DNA from: Betaproteobacteria bacterium
GTDB taxonomy: Bacteria; Pseudomonadota; Gammaproteobacteria; Burkholderiales; Usitatibacteraceae
Direction: 5' to 3'
DNA: 64,000 nt
NCBI GenBank assembly: GCA_016709665.1
Contig: JADJMI010000027.1
Span: forward strand, 248,001 to 312,000
Part shown: piece after piece, positions 1-9,950 of the stretch
Numbering within the stretch: the first letter of the stretch is position 1
Layout: each line of letters starts with the position of its first letter
Translations under genes and position numbers: made by a program
The notes under the pieces: generated by a model
What the model was told of the DNA's origin: nothing
Seen by the model: the letters and a program-made list of their open reading frames with translations, nothing else
Databases searched by the model: none

Positions 1-393
1 GCCTTCGCCGGGCGCCAGGCAGCGGGCCTCGCCCCGGCACCCCGGCGGGCGCTCGCGCGAGTCCTCGCCGAATCCGTTTCGGCCATGCGCAAGGCCGCCC
101 GCCGCCGCGAGGTCGTCGCCTACTACGCCGAAAACCTGCGCTTCCACTGGGCCATCGTGGAGGCCGCCGGCAATGCCCCGCTCGCCGAAAGCTACCGCGC
201 CGTCGTGCAGCGCCTTCACCTCTGGCGCCTGCGCAACCTCGCGAGCCCCGTCGGCATGGCCGCCTCGATCGGCGAGCACGAGGCCATCGCGCAAGCCGTG
301 AAGGCGGGCGACGCGCCGCGCGCCGAAGCCCTGCTCGCGGCCCATGTCGGCGCCGCGCACGAACGACTGAAGCACATCCCGGAGGAGGAATGA
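1..393 (+). CDS. GntR-family transcriptional regulator, FCD ligand-binding domain (5' truncated)
   Basis: The reading frame is open from base 1, so only the last ~130 residues are visible; the N-terminal winged helix lies outside the window. What remains matches an all-helical FCD effector domain: a segment with FHWAIVEAAGN, where the His is a usual metal/effector ligand, followed by the closing helices with GEHEAIAQAVKAGD and a final H near AAHVG. FCD-GntR proteins are ligand-responsive, usually repressive, regulators of the catabolic genes beside them. The stop overlaps the start area of the TctC gene, so this regulator probably heads the operon through 3711. The effector is unknown; a small organic acid is an inference from the neighbours. 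Confidence 0.8.
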   Translation, partial: AFAGRQAAGLAPAPRRALARVLAESVSAMRKAARRREVVAYYAENLRFHWAIVEAAGNAPLAESYRAVVQRLHLWRLRNLASPVGMAASIGEHEAIAQAVKAGDAPRAEALLAAHVGAAHERLKHIPEEE

Positions 394-395
394 CC

Positions 396-1361
396 ATGCA
401 GACCCGCATCGCCGCACTCGCTCTCGCCGCCGCGCTCGCGCCCGCCCTGGCGCTCGCCCAGGCCTGGCCGGCCAAGACCGTGAAGATCGTCGCACCCGTG
501 CAGCCGGGCGGGGGCGTCGACCTCGTCGCCCGCACCGTCGCCGAACAGCTCACCAAGGCGATGGGGCAGACCTTCCTGGTGGAGAACCTGTCGGGCGGCG
601 GCGGCGTCATCGCCTCGCAGGCCGTGGCCAAGGCGGCCCCGGACGGCTATACGCTCATGCTCGGCTATGTCGCCACCCACGGCACGAACCCGGCGGTGCG
701 CAAGGTGCCGTACGACGCGGTGAAGGACTTCACGCCCGTCGCGATGGTAGCCGGCACGCCGAACGTCCTCGTGGTGAACCCGTCGGTGCCGGCGAAAACG
801 CTCGCCGAACTGGTGGACCATGGCAAGAGGAACGCCGGCAAGCTGAGCTACGGGTCGGCCGGGCAGGGTTCCCTCACGCACCTCGCGATGGAGCAGCTCA
901 AGCAGTCCGCCGGCTTCGACGCGACCCATGCGGCCTACCGCGGCATCGGGCCGGCCATCACGGACATCCTGGGTGGCCAGACGCAACTGATGATGCCCGG
1001 CCTCGCGGCGGCCACGCCGCACATCCGGGCCGGCAAGCTGCGCCCGCTCGCCGTCACCGGCCTCAAGCGCCATCCGCTGCTGCCCGACACGCCCACGTTC
1101 GAGGAGCTCGGCTTCAAGGGCTTCGACGGCGTGCAGTGGTACGGCATCGTGGGTCCGGCGAAGATGCCCGAGGCCGTCACGAAGCGCCTGAACGAGGAGA
1201 TCAACAAGTCCCTCGCGTCGCCCGCGCTGCGCGAGCGGCTCTCGGGCGAGGCGCTCGAGCCCATGCCGATGACGAGTGCGGAGTTCGGCCGCTTCATCCA
1301 GGCCGACATCGCCCGCTGGTCGCAGCTCGCGCGCGAACGCAAGATCTCCCTCGAGGACTGA
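396..1361 (+). CDS. Bug/TctC-family tripartite tricarboxylate transporter receptor
   Basis: Periplasmic solute-binding protein of about 321 residues, the usual Bug length. A signal peptide (MQTRIAALALAAAL...ALAQA, ~22 residues) is followed by the family pattern: an early PGGGVDLVART, then GGGVIASQAVAKA with PDGYTLMLGY near residue 80, and GYGSAGQGS-like loops near residue 150. An ATG at 390 overlaps the previous stop (ATGA), but GGAGGAGG at 381-388 sits at ideal distance only from the ATG at 396, so I start there. Bug proteins bind carboxylates or related small acids. No TctA/TctB membrane genes are nearby, which is common for Bug proteins. The substrate cannot be read from sequence. Confidence 0.9.
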   Translation: MQTRIAALALAAALAPALALAQAWPAKTVKIVAPVQPGGGVDLVARTVAEQLTKAMGQTFLVENLSGGGGVIASQAVAKAAPDGYTLMLGYVATHGTNPAVRKVPYDAVKDFTPVAMVAGTPNVLVVNPSVPAKTLAELVDHGKRNAGKLSYGSAGQGSLTHLAMEQLKQSAGFDATHAAYRGIGPAITDILGGQTQLMMPGLAAATPHIRAGKLRPLAVTGLKRHPLLPDTPTFEELGFKGFDGVQWYGIVGPAKMPEAVTKRLNEEINKSLASPALRERLSGEALEPMPMTSAEFGRFIQADIARWSQLARERKISLED

Positions 1362-1364
1362 ACC

Positions 1365-2735
1365 ATGGCCCGCAACACGAAGGTCCCCTCCGACCCCAAC
1401 GCCCCGCCCGTCACCCGCACGCTCGCGAGGTTCGTCGCGACCCACCCCTCGCGCGGCTGGAGCGACGCGGTGGACCATGAAGCCCACCGCACCTGGCTCA
1501 ACTGGGTGGGCTGCGCCGTCGGCGCGGCGCGTCACGAGTCGGTGGAGGCCGCGCTCGGCGCGCTCGCGATGCTTCGCCCCGCGGCGCAGGCCGCGGTGCT
1601 GGGGCGCGGGGAGCGGCTCGACATGGCGGGCGCCGCGCTCGTGAACGGCATCTCGTCGCACACCTTCGACTTCGACGACACGCACCTCAAGACCATCATC
1701 CATCCCGCGGGCCCGGTCGCCGCGGCGATCCTCGCGCTCGCCGAAGGGACGGGCGCCACGGGGCGGCAGGTGATCGACGCGCTGGTGCTGGGCATCGACG
1801 TCTCCTGCCGCGTCGGCAACGCGATGTACCCCGATCACTACGACCGCGGATGGCACATCACCGGTTCCACCGGCACCCTGGGCGCGGCGGCCGGCTGCGC
1901 GCGCCTCCTGGGCCTCGACGAGGAACGAACGGCCATGGCGCTCGGCATCGCCGCCTCGCAGCCCGTGGGCATGCGGGAGCAGTTCGGCACCATGACGAAG
2001 CCTTTCCACCCGGGCGCCGCCGCCCGCGCGGGCCTCACCGCCGCACTCCTCGCGAAGCACGGCTTCACGGCAAGCCCGAAGGCGCTGGAGGCGCCGCGCG
2101 GCATGATGCAGACGGTGTCCACGAAGAACGACTGGAACGAGATCACGGACGAGCTGGGCAGCCGCTTCGAAATATCGTTCAACACCTACAAGCCCTTCGC
2201 CTGCGGCATCGTGATCCACCCGTCGATCGACGCCTGCGTGCAGCTGCGCGAGCGCGGCGTGAAGGCGGCGGACGTGGTGCGCGTCGAGCTGAAGGTGCAC
2301 TCGCTCGTGCTCGAGCTCACGGGCAAGAAGGAGCCGAAGGACGGGCTGGAGGGCAAGTTCAGCGTGTACCACGGCTGCGCGGCCGGGCTCGTCGTCGGGC
2401 GGGCCGGGGAGCCGGAGTACGACGATGCCTTCGTGAACCGCGAGGATGTCGTCGCGCTGCGCCGCAAGGTGGTGGCCACGGTGGACGATGCCATCGACGA
2501 GGCCTCCGCGGACGTGACCGCGGTCCTGAAGGACGGCCGGCGCGAGCACGTGTTCGTCGAGCACGCGATCGGCTCCCTCCAGCGGCCGCTCCCGGATGCC
2601 GCGCTCGAGGACAAGTTCCGCACGATGGCGGACCCGGTGATCGGTGCCGCCCGCGCAGCCGCGCTCGTGGCCGCCTGCCGCGACCTGGGCCACGCGCCTT
2701 CCGTCGGCGCCGTGGTGAAGGAGGCCCGTCCGTGA
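1365..2735 (+). CDS. MmgE/PrpD family protein (2-methylcitrate dehydratase-like)
   Basis: Protein of 456 residues covering the full MmgE/PrpD fold. Diagnostic stretches are SHTFDFDDTHL (~residue 100), the GWHITGSTGTLGAAAG helix (~165), and KPFACGIVIHPSID (~285). The family includes 2-methylcitrate dehydratase, cis-aconitate decarboxylase and many uncharacterised dehydratases or isomerases of branched carboxylates. It is cytoplasmic. The start ATG lies 3 bases after the TctC stop with GAGG 8 bases upstream; its own stop overlaps the next start (GTGA). Position between a Bug receptor and a hydroxyacid dehydrogenase suggests it processes an imported hydroxy-acid. A propionate role is unlikely because prpB and prpC are not adjacent. 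Confidence 0.88.
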   Translation: MARNTKVPSDPNAPPVTRTLARFVATHPSRGWSDAVDHEAHRTWLNWVGCAVGAARHESVEAALGALAMLRPAAQAAVLGRGERLDMAGAALVNGISSHTFDFDDTHLKTIIHPAGPVAAAILALAEGTGATGRQVIDALVLGIDVSCRVGNAMYPDHYDRGWHITGSTGTLGAAAGCARLLGLDEERTAMALGIAASQPVGMREQFGTMTKPFHPGAAARAGLTAALLAKHGFTASPKALEAPRGMMQTVSTKNDWNEITDELGSRFEISFNTYKPFACGIVIHPSIDACVQLRERGVKAADVVRVELKVHSLVLELTGKKEPKDGLEGKFSVYHGCAAGLVVGRAGEPEYDDAFVNREDVVALRRKVVATVDDAIDEASADVTAVLKDGRREHVFVEHAIGSLQRPLPDAALEDKFRTMADPVIGAARAAALVAACRDLGHAPSVGAVVKEARP

Positions 2736-3711
2736 GCGCACGCCCGAGGATCGTCGTTCTCGACGACTACGAGCAGTCCCTGCGGCGCGAGGCGGATTGG
2801 ACCGCCATCGACCGCCTCGCCGACGTCGCCGTCTTCACGGAGCCCCTTCGCGGCGAGGCGCTCGTCGCGGCGATCGCGGATGCCGATGCCATCGCTCTCG
2901 TGCGCGACCGGACGCCGTTCGGGGCGGAACTGCTCGCAAAGCTGCCGAAGCTTCGCTATTTCGTCTTCACCGGGGCGCGCAACACGCGGATGGACGCGGC
3001 CGCCTTCGCCGCGCGCGGCATCCCGGTGAGCAACACCGGGAAGGACCCGGGCAAGGACGGCACCACCGAGCACACGTGGGCCCTGATCCTGGCCGCGGCG
3101 CGGCGGATGGAAAGCCAGATGGCCCTCGTGCGCGCCGGGCGGTGGCGCGACGGCGGCGAGCTTCCCGCGATCCTGAAGGGCGAGCGCCTGGGCCTCGTCG
3201 GGTTCGGCGAGATCGGCCAGCGCGTGGCGCGCGTCGGCGAGGCCTTCGGCATGGAGATCGTCACCTGGAGCCCGCACATGACCCCGGAACGGGCAGCCGC
3301 CGGCGGCGCGAAGGCCTCGAGCCTGGAGGAACTGCTGGCGACCTCAAGGTCGTGAGCCTGCACCTCGTGCCCTCGGAGGCGACGCGCAAGCTCATCGACG
3401 CGGCACGCCTGGCCACGATGCGCCCGGACGCGATCCTGGTGAACACGTCCCGCTCGGCGCTCGTCGACATGGCGGCGCTTCCCGCGGCGCTGGATGCGGG
3501 ACGGCCCGGCACGGCCGCCATCGACGTGTTCGACGAGGAGCCGCTGCCGCCGGGCCACGCGCTCGCGAGCCATCCGCGCGCGGTGCTCACGCCGCACACG
3601 GGCTTCGTCGCGAGGCAGGTCTACCGGAAATTCGCCGGGGGCGTCGTGGAGTGCCTGGAAGCCTGGCTCGCCGGCAAGCCCGTCGTGCGCGAGCTGCCGC
3701 CGCCGGCCTGA
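2732..3711 (+). CDS. D-2-hydroxyacid dehydrogenase family protein, frameshifted
   Basis: Expected product ~326 residues, NAD(P)-dependent 2-ketoacid/2-hydroxyacid oxidoreductase. The GTG start overlaps the previous stop and follows GAAGGAGG at 2717-2724. The first half (to ~3345) carries FVFTGARNTRMD and the Rossmann motif GLVGFGEIGQ (GxGxxG). The second half, in another frame, carries KVVSLHLVPSEATR, the catalytic Arg in NTSRSALVD, the Glu in DVFDEEPLP and the His in LTPHTGF. All catalytic residues survive, and one missing base near 3335-3345 explains the break (stop at 3355). I infer a sequencing indel, although a genuine recent mutation is possible. Closest broad resemblance is to phosphoglycerate or hydroxypyruvate dehydrogenase-like enzymes. 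Confidence 0.82.
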
Positions 3712-3721
3712 GGCGCGGCGG

Positions 3722-5703
3722 TCAGGGCGCCGGTTCGCGGAACGCGAGGAGTACGGCGTCCGCGGGCACGAGGGCGCCCTCGGCAAAGGCCACGCGGGCG
3801 ATCGTGCCGGCGCGGGGGCTCGCGATCGTGTGCTCCATCTTCATCGCCTCGAGGATCATGAGGGCCTGGCCCTTCGCGACCTCGTCGCCTTCCTTCACCA
3901 GGACCTTCACCACCCGTCCCGGCATCAGCGCCGTGAGCCGGGCGTCGGGCAGGGTGTCGGCCGGCTCGTAGTGGAAGGGGTCCACGAGCGCGAGCACGTG
4001 CCGCCCGGCGGGCGTCGCGGCGCTCAGCGTGGCGCCGTGGCGGGAGACGCGGGCGAAGAAGGTCTCGTCGTCCAGCTCGACCTGCAGGCGGTCGCCGTCG
4101 GAAGGCCGGATGCGCACGCGGTGCGTCTTGCCCGCGACGCTGACGCGGGCATGGCCGGCGTGGATCTCCGCCTGCACCACGACCGACTGGCCGTCCTCGC
4201 GCCGGAATTCCATCGTGCGCAGGCCGGGCGGTTGAGGCGCCAGCCGCTCGCGTCCTCCCAGGGCGAGTCGCCCGGCGTGGCCGCGCGCTCGTCCCGGTGC
4301 ACGCGCGCCGCGCAGGCGACGAGCGCTTCCAGCGGCACTTCGCCGGCGGGCGGAAGCAGGTCGTCGCGGTGGCGCTCGATGAACCCGGTATCCGTGTGCC
4401 CGGCGCGGAAGGCCGGGTGCGCGACGACGCGCTCGAGGAACGCGAGGTTGGTGCCGACGCCCAGGATCTCGGTGTCCGCGAGGGCACCCGAGAGCCGCCG
4501 GATCGCTTCGGGACGGTCGCCGCCCCAGGCGACGAGCTTGGCGATCATCGAATCGTAGAAGACGCTCACCGCGTCGCCTTGCCGCACGCCGGTGTCGAGG
4601 CGAAGCTCGTCGGCCTCCTCCGGCGTCCTCAGCACCGCGAGTCGTCCCGTCTCGGGAAGGAAGCCGTTCGCCGGGTTCTCGGCGCACAGCCGCACCTCGA
4701 TCGCGTGACCGGCCGTGAGGAGCTGTTCCTGGGCGAGGGGCAGCGGCTCCCCGGCAGCCACGCGTAGCTGCCACTCGACGAGATCCTCGCCGGTGATCAT
4801 CTCCGTCACCGGATGCTCGACCTGCAGGCGGGTGTTCATCTCCATGAAGTAGAACCGGCGGTCCTCGCCGACGATGAACTCGATGGTGCCCGCCCCGCGG
4901 TAGCCGATGGCGCGCGCCGCGGCCACCGCCGCCTCGCCCATGCGGGCGCGAAGCGCCTCGTCCAGGAAGGGCGAGGGCGTCTCCTCCAGCACCTTCTGGT
5001 GGCGGCGCTGGATCGAGCATTCGCGCTCGAAGAGGTGCACGCAGTTGCCGTGCGTATCCCCGAACACCTGGAACTCGATGTGGTGCGGACCGGTGACGTA
5101 CCGCTCGAGGAGCACACGGTCGTCGCCGAAGGCGCCTTTCGCCTCGCGACGCGCGGCCTCGAGCTGCGGGTGGAACTCCCCGGCCTCCGCGACGAGGCGC
5201 ATGCCCTTGCCGCCGCCGCCTGCCACGGCCTTCACGAGGAGCGGGAAGCCGAGGCGCGAGGCCTGCGTCGCGAGAAAATCGGCGTCCTGGTTCTCGCCGT
5301 GGTAGCCGGGCACCACGGGCACGCCGGCCTTTTCCAGCAGTGCCTTGGCGCGGTCCTTGAGGCCCATCGCCTCGATCGCTTCGGGCGTGGGGCCGATGAA
5401 GGCGAGTCCGGCGGCCTCCACCGCGCGGGCGAAATCCTCGTTCTCCGAGAGAAAGCCGTATCCCGGGTGGATGGCCTCGGCGCCCGAAGCCTCGGCGATC
5501 GCGATGAGGCGGTCGGCGCGCAGGTAGGAGTCCGCCGGGCGCGGCCCCCCGAGGCACCAGGCCTCGTCCGCCCTCTCCACGTGAAGGGCCTGGGCGTCGG
5601 CTTCCGAATAGACGGCGACCGTGCGGATGGCGAGCCGCCGGCACGTGCGGATGATGCGGCAGGCGATCTCGCCGCGGTTCGCGATGAGGATCTTGCCGAA
5701 CAT
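3722..5703 (-). CDS. liuD: Methylcrotonyl-CoA carboxylase biotin-containing alpha subunit, frameshifted
   Basis: Biotin carboxylase/BCCP subunit of about 660 residues, the usual MCC-alpha size. In order: biotin carboxylase N-domain beginning KILIANRGEIACRI, ATP-grasp with GGGGKGMR (~165), catalytic MEMNTRLQVEHPVTE (~290), and a C-terminal biotinyl domain with EAMKMEH near residue 620, where the Lys is biotinylated. The frame breaks near 4230 (CGCCCGGCC on the coding strand); adding one G or C restores RLNRPGLRTMEFRRED. Acetyl- or propionyl-CoA carboxylase alpha would look similar. The adjoining carboxyltransferase, methylglutaconyl-CoA hydratase and isovaleryl-CoA dehydrogenase make the leucine pathway assignment strong. 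It is the last gene of the minus-strand cluster. Confidence 0.88.
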
Positions 5704-5707
5704 GGCC

Positions 5708-6535
5708 TCAGAGCTCCGGGGGCGCCTCTTCCTCGACGACTTCCGGCTCCGGCGGCAGCCAGGCGGCGCGGCGCTTCTCGAGGAAGGAGGCGACGCCTTC
5801 GCGCCCTTCCGGGGAGGAGCGGATGCGCGCGATGCGCTCCGCGGTGTCCTGGATCAGCTCGCTCGTGATGGGGCGATTCGCGACGGCGCGGATGATGTCC
5901 TTCGCCTCGCGCTGCGCGACCGGGCCGCAGGCGAGCATCGCGTCGACGATCTCGCCCACCCGCTCGTCGATCTCGCCGTCGTCCTGCGCGAGCTCGTGCA
6001 CGAGGCCCAGGCGCCAGGCTTCCGAGGCCGTGAACCGCTCGCCCGTGAGGAAGTAGCGGCGCGCGGAGCGCTCGCCGATGGCCGCGACCACGTAGGGCGC
6101 GATGACGGCGGGAATGAGCCCGAGCTTGCCTTCGGACAGGGCGAAGCTCGCCTCGTGCGAGGCGACGGCGACGTCGCAGCAGGCCACGAGGCCCACGCCG
6201 CCGCCATAGGCCGGGCCCTGCACGCGGGCGATCGTGGGCTTTCGCAGGAAGCACAGCGTGCGCATGAGGGCCGCCAGGTGCATGGAGTCGTTCTGGTTGT
6301 CGTCCATGGAATAGCCCGCCATGCGGCGCATCCAGTTGAGGTCCGCGCCGGCGGAGAACGAGCGCCCGGCCGCCGAGAGCACCACGACGCGGGTGGCGTC
6401 ATCGGCCTCCAGCGAGCGCAGGGTCTCGGTGAGCTCGGCGATGAGCACGTCGTCGAAGGCGTTGTGCTTGGCCGGCTTGTTGAGGGTGACGATGGCCACG
6501 GGGCCTTGTTTCTCGAGCACGAGGGAAGTCGTCAT
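5708..6535 (-). CDS. liuC: Methylglutaconyl-CoA hydratase (enoyl-CoA hydratase family)
   Basis: Crotonase-fold protein, 275 residues. The oxyanion-hole segments are present: AGRSFSAGADLNWMRRMAGYSMDDN (~60-80) and a YGGGVGLVACCDVAVAS stretch (~108-125). The ADLNWM signature with Asn-rich following helix is typical of LiuC/AtuE-type methylglutaconyl-CoA hydratases rather than general beta-oxidation hydratases. It would hydrate 3-methylglutaconyl-CoA, the product of the flanking carboxylase, to HMG-CoA. The C-terminus has an acidic tail (PEPEVVEEEAPPEL) not essential to the fold. Four bases separate it from liuD, indicating one transcript. Start ATG at 6535 has GGGAT just upstream; 105 bases with no other gene separate it from liuB. 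Confidence 0.9.
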   Translation of the reverse strand: MTTSLVLEKQGPVAIVTLNKPAKHNAFDDVLIAELTETLRSLEADDATRVVVLSAAGRSFSAGADLNWMRRMAGYSMDDNQNDSMHLAALMRTLCFLRKPTIARVQGPAYGGGVGLVACCDVAVASHEASFALSEGKLGLIPAVIAPYVVAAIGERSARRYFLTGERFTASEAWRLGLVHELAQDDGEIDERVGEIVDAMLACGPVAQREAKDIIRAVANRPITSELIQDTAERIARIRSSPEGREGVASFLEKRRAAWLPPEPEVVEEEAPPEL

Positions 6536-6640
6536 GGGGATCGCCTTGCTTGTCGGGGCCGGCTCGCGCCGAGCGGCAGGAGCCGGATGGAAAAGTGGGC
6601 TTCGCGTGCGGCGGCGGAAGCGGGAGTTCGGGTCACGGGA

Positions 6641-8251
<1,611 letters not shown>

Positions 8252-8259
8252 GGGGGACT

Positions 8260-9417
8260 CTAGGCCTCGAGCAGGCCGCGCGCGATCAGCAGGCGCTGGA
8301 TCTCGCTCGTGCCCTCGTAGATCTGGGTGATGCGGGCGTCGCGATAGTGGCGCTCGACCGGGTAGTCCTCGAGGTAGCCGTAGCCGCCGTGGATCTGGAT
8401 GGCCTTCGAGCAGACCCACTCCGCGGCCTCCGACGCGAAGAGCTTCGCCTGCGAGGCCTCGGAAAGGCAGGCGACGCCCGCGGTGCGCAATCGCGCGGCG
8501 TGCAGGATGAGCAGTCGCGCGGCATTGAGGCGCACGTGCATGTCCGCGAGCAGGTTCGCGATCGACTGGTGTTCGGCGATGGGCTTGCCGAACTGCACAC
8601 GCTCCTTCGCGTAGGCGAGGGCGGCCTCGAACGCGGCGCGGCCGATGCCCAGGGCCTGGGCCGCGATGCCGATGCGCCCGCCCTCGAGGTTCGACAGGGC
8701 GATGGCGAGCCCCTTGCCGCGCGGGCCCAGGAGGTTCGCCTCGGGAATCGTGCAGTTCTCGAGCGCGATGGCGCAGGTGTCGGAAGCGCGGATGCCGAGC
8801 TTCTTCTCGACCCGCTGCACGACGAAGCCGGGCGTGTCCGTGGGCACGATGAACGCCGAGAGGCCCTTCTTGCCGAGCTCCGGGTCGGTGACGGCGAAGA
8901 CGATGGCCACCTGCGCGCGCTTGCCGTTGGTGACGAATTGCTTGGCGCCGTCGAGCACCCAGCGGCCGTCTTCGAGGACGGCGCGGGTCTTCAGGTTGTT
9001 CGCCTCGCTGCCGGCCTGCGGCTCGGTGAGGCAGAAGCAGCCGATCGCCTTTCCGGCCGCCATGTCGGGCAGCCAGGCCCGCTTCTGCTCCTCGGTGCCC
9101 CACGCGAGGATGGGACCGCAGCCCACGGAGTTGTGCACGCTCATGATCCCGCCCGTGGCCGCGCAGCCGGCGGAAATCTCCTCGAGAGCGAGCGCGTAGG
9201 CGATGAAGTCGGTGAAGGAGCCCCCGTGCTCCTCCGGCACGATCATGCCGAGGAAGCCGAGTTCGCCGAGCTTCGCGAGGACCTCCTCCGGCAGCCAGCC
9301 CTCCCTGTCCCAGCGGCCGGCGTGGGGTGACAGTTCCGCGCGCGCGAACTCGCGGGCGGTGTCGCGGATCATCCGCTGCTCGTCGGTCAGGAACTCGGTG
9401 CTGGCGCGGGTGAGCAT
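8260..9417 (-). CDS. Acyl-CoA dehydrogenase, short-chain type
   Basis: FAD-dependent dehydrogenase of 385 residues. N-terminal helical domain (EQRMIRDTAREFARAELSPHA), flavin-binding CFCLTEPQAGSEANNL (~125-140), ANGKRAQV region, and the C-terminal YEGTSEIQRLLIARGLL. The Glu in YEGTSE is the catalytic base position of short- and medium-chain acyl-CoA dehydrogenases. That distinguishes it from the isovaleryl-CoA dehydrogenase at 12396-13562, whose base sits elsewhere. It oxidises an acyl-CoA to the 2-enoyl-CoA and passes electrons to ETF. Probable substrates are butyryl- or 2-methylbutyryl-type CoA esters from branched-chain amino acids or short fatty acids; specificity is not readable here. Strongly linked to liuB (8 bases apart). 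Confidence 0.9.
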   Translation of the reverse strand: MLTRASTEFLTDEQRMIRDTAREFARAELSPHAGRWDREGWLPEEVLAKLGELGFLGMIVPEEHGGSFTDFIAYALALEEISAGCAATGGIMSVHNSVGCGPILAWGTEEQKRAWLPDMAAGKAIGCFCLTEPQAGSEANNLKTRAVLEDGRWVLDGAKQFVTNGKRAQVAIVFAVTDPELGKKGLSAFIVPTDTPGFVVQRVEKKLGIRASDTCAIALENCTIPEANLLGPRGKGLAIALSNLEGGRIGIAAQALGIGRAAFEAALAYAKERVQFGKPIAEHQSIANLLADMHVRLNAARLLILHAARLRTAGVACLSEASQAKLFASEAAEWVCSKAIQIHGGYGYLEDYPVERHYRDARITQIYEGTSEIQRLLIARGLLEA

Positions 9418-9426
9418 GGCGGTCCC

Positions 9427-9669
9427 CTACTTGGCGTCCTTCTCGGCCTTGTCGACGGCGTCGAGGGCCTTCTGGTTGAGGTCGGCGCCGAGTCCCTTGG
9501 CGGCTTCGAGGGCCTGCACGGGGGTGCCGAATGCGCCTTGCTTCGCCCGTTCCAGCGCCTCGGCTCGTTCCTTCGCCGCATCGGCTTTCGGCGCCGGCGC
9601 TTCCTTGCCGCAACCCGCGAAGACGGCCGCGGCGAGCAGGACGGCGGCGCCGGCCGCGCGCAGGGTCAT
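9427..9669 (-). CDS. Small lipoprotein, Ala/Lys-rich, unknown function
   Basis: An 80-residue product with a short signal sequence (MTLRAAGAAVLLAAAVFAGC) ending at a probable lipidated Cys, then a charged, helix-prone tail with repeated Ala-Glu/Lys-Ala units (AKERAEALERAKQGAF; ALDAVDKAEKDAK). The lipobox FAGC is slightly non-canonical. Start ATG overlaps the stop of the TfoX-C-domain gene by 4 bases (ATGA), so translation is coupled. A longer open frame upstream exists but has no signal peptide at its start. Possibly an outer-membrane-tethered small helical lipoprotein. No link to leucine catabolism is apparent beyond operon membership. Confidence 0.75.
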   Translation of the reverse strand: MTLRAAGAAVLLAAAVFAGCGKEAPAPKADAAKERAEALERAKQGAFGTPVQALEAAKGLGADLNQKALDAVDKAEKDAK

Positions 9670-9950
9670 GCGCGGGCAGCCTTCACGCGTTGCCGGATGT
9701 CGGCGCGCACCTTGGGCGGCAGGTGGTTCCAGCGCACGCCGGCCACCGCGCCGGCGAGCGCGAGGCACGAAGGCAGGCAGTCCCGCTCCGGGTTGGCGCG
9801 GCGAAGCTGCTGCCAGGCATCCCAGAAGCCGACCTTCGTCAGGGCCTCGAGCGTGTCGATGCCGACGGAACGCAGCTCGCCGGCGAGGTTGGGCCCGATG
9901 CCCGGGGTCTTCTCGATGGGGGTGGGCGTAACGGCAGTCGACGTGTTCAC
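9666..9950 (-). CDS. TfoX C-terminal-domain-like small protein
   Basis: 94 residues, GTG start overlapping the thiolase stop (GTGA). The chain resembles the helix-hairpin-helix-like TfoX_C fold: KTPGIGPNLAGELRSVGIDTLEALTKVGFWDAW, then a second half with CLALAGAVAGVRWNHLPPKVRADI, matching the usual LEGALRGRHWNELP pattern. TfoX_C domains occur at the end of the competence regulator TfoX/Sxy and as free-standing proteins of unknown role. Here it stands alone, without the N-terminal TfoX domain, embedded in an acyl-CoA catabolic operon. DNA binding through an HhH-like GIGPNLA turn is possible but unproven. Two Cys (CLPSC) flank the central helix. Confidence 0.75.
   Translation of the reverse strand: MNTSTAVTPTPIEKTPGIGPNLAGELRSVGIDTLEALTKVGFWDAWQQLRRANPERDCLPSCLALAGAVAGVRWNHLPPKVRADIRQRVKAARA

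Noticed and set aside
216..2741. A long minus-strand frame opposite TctC and MmgE/PrpD
   Set aside because: Arg/Gly/His-rich shadow with no recognisable motifs.
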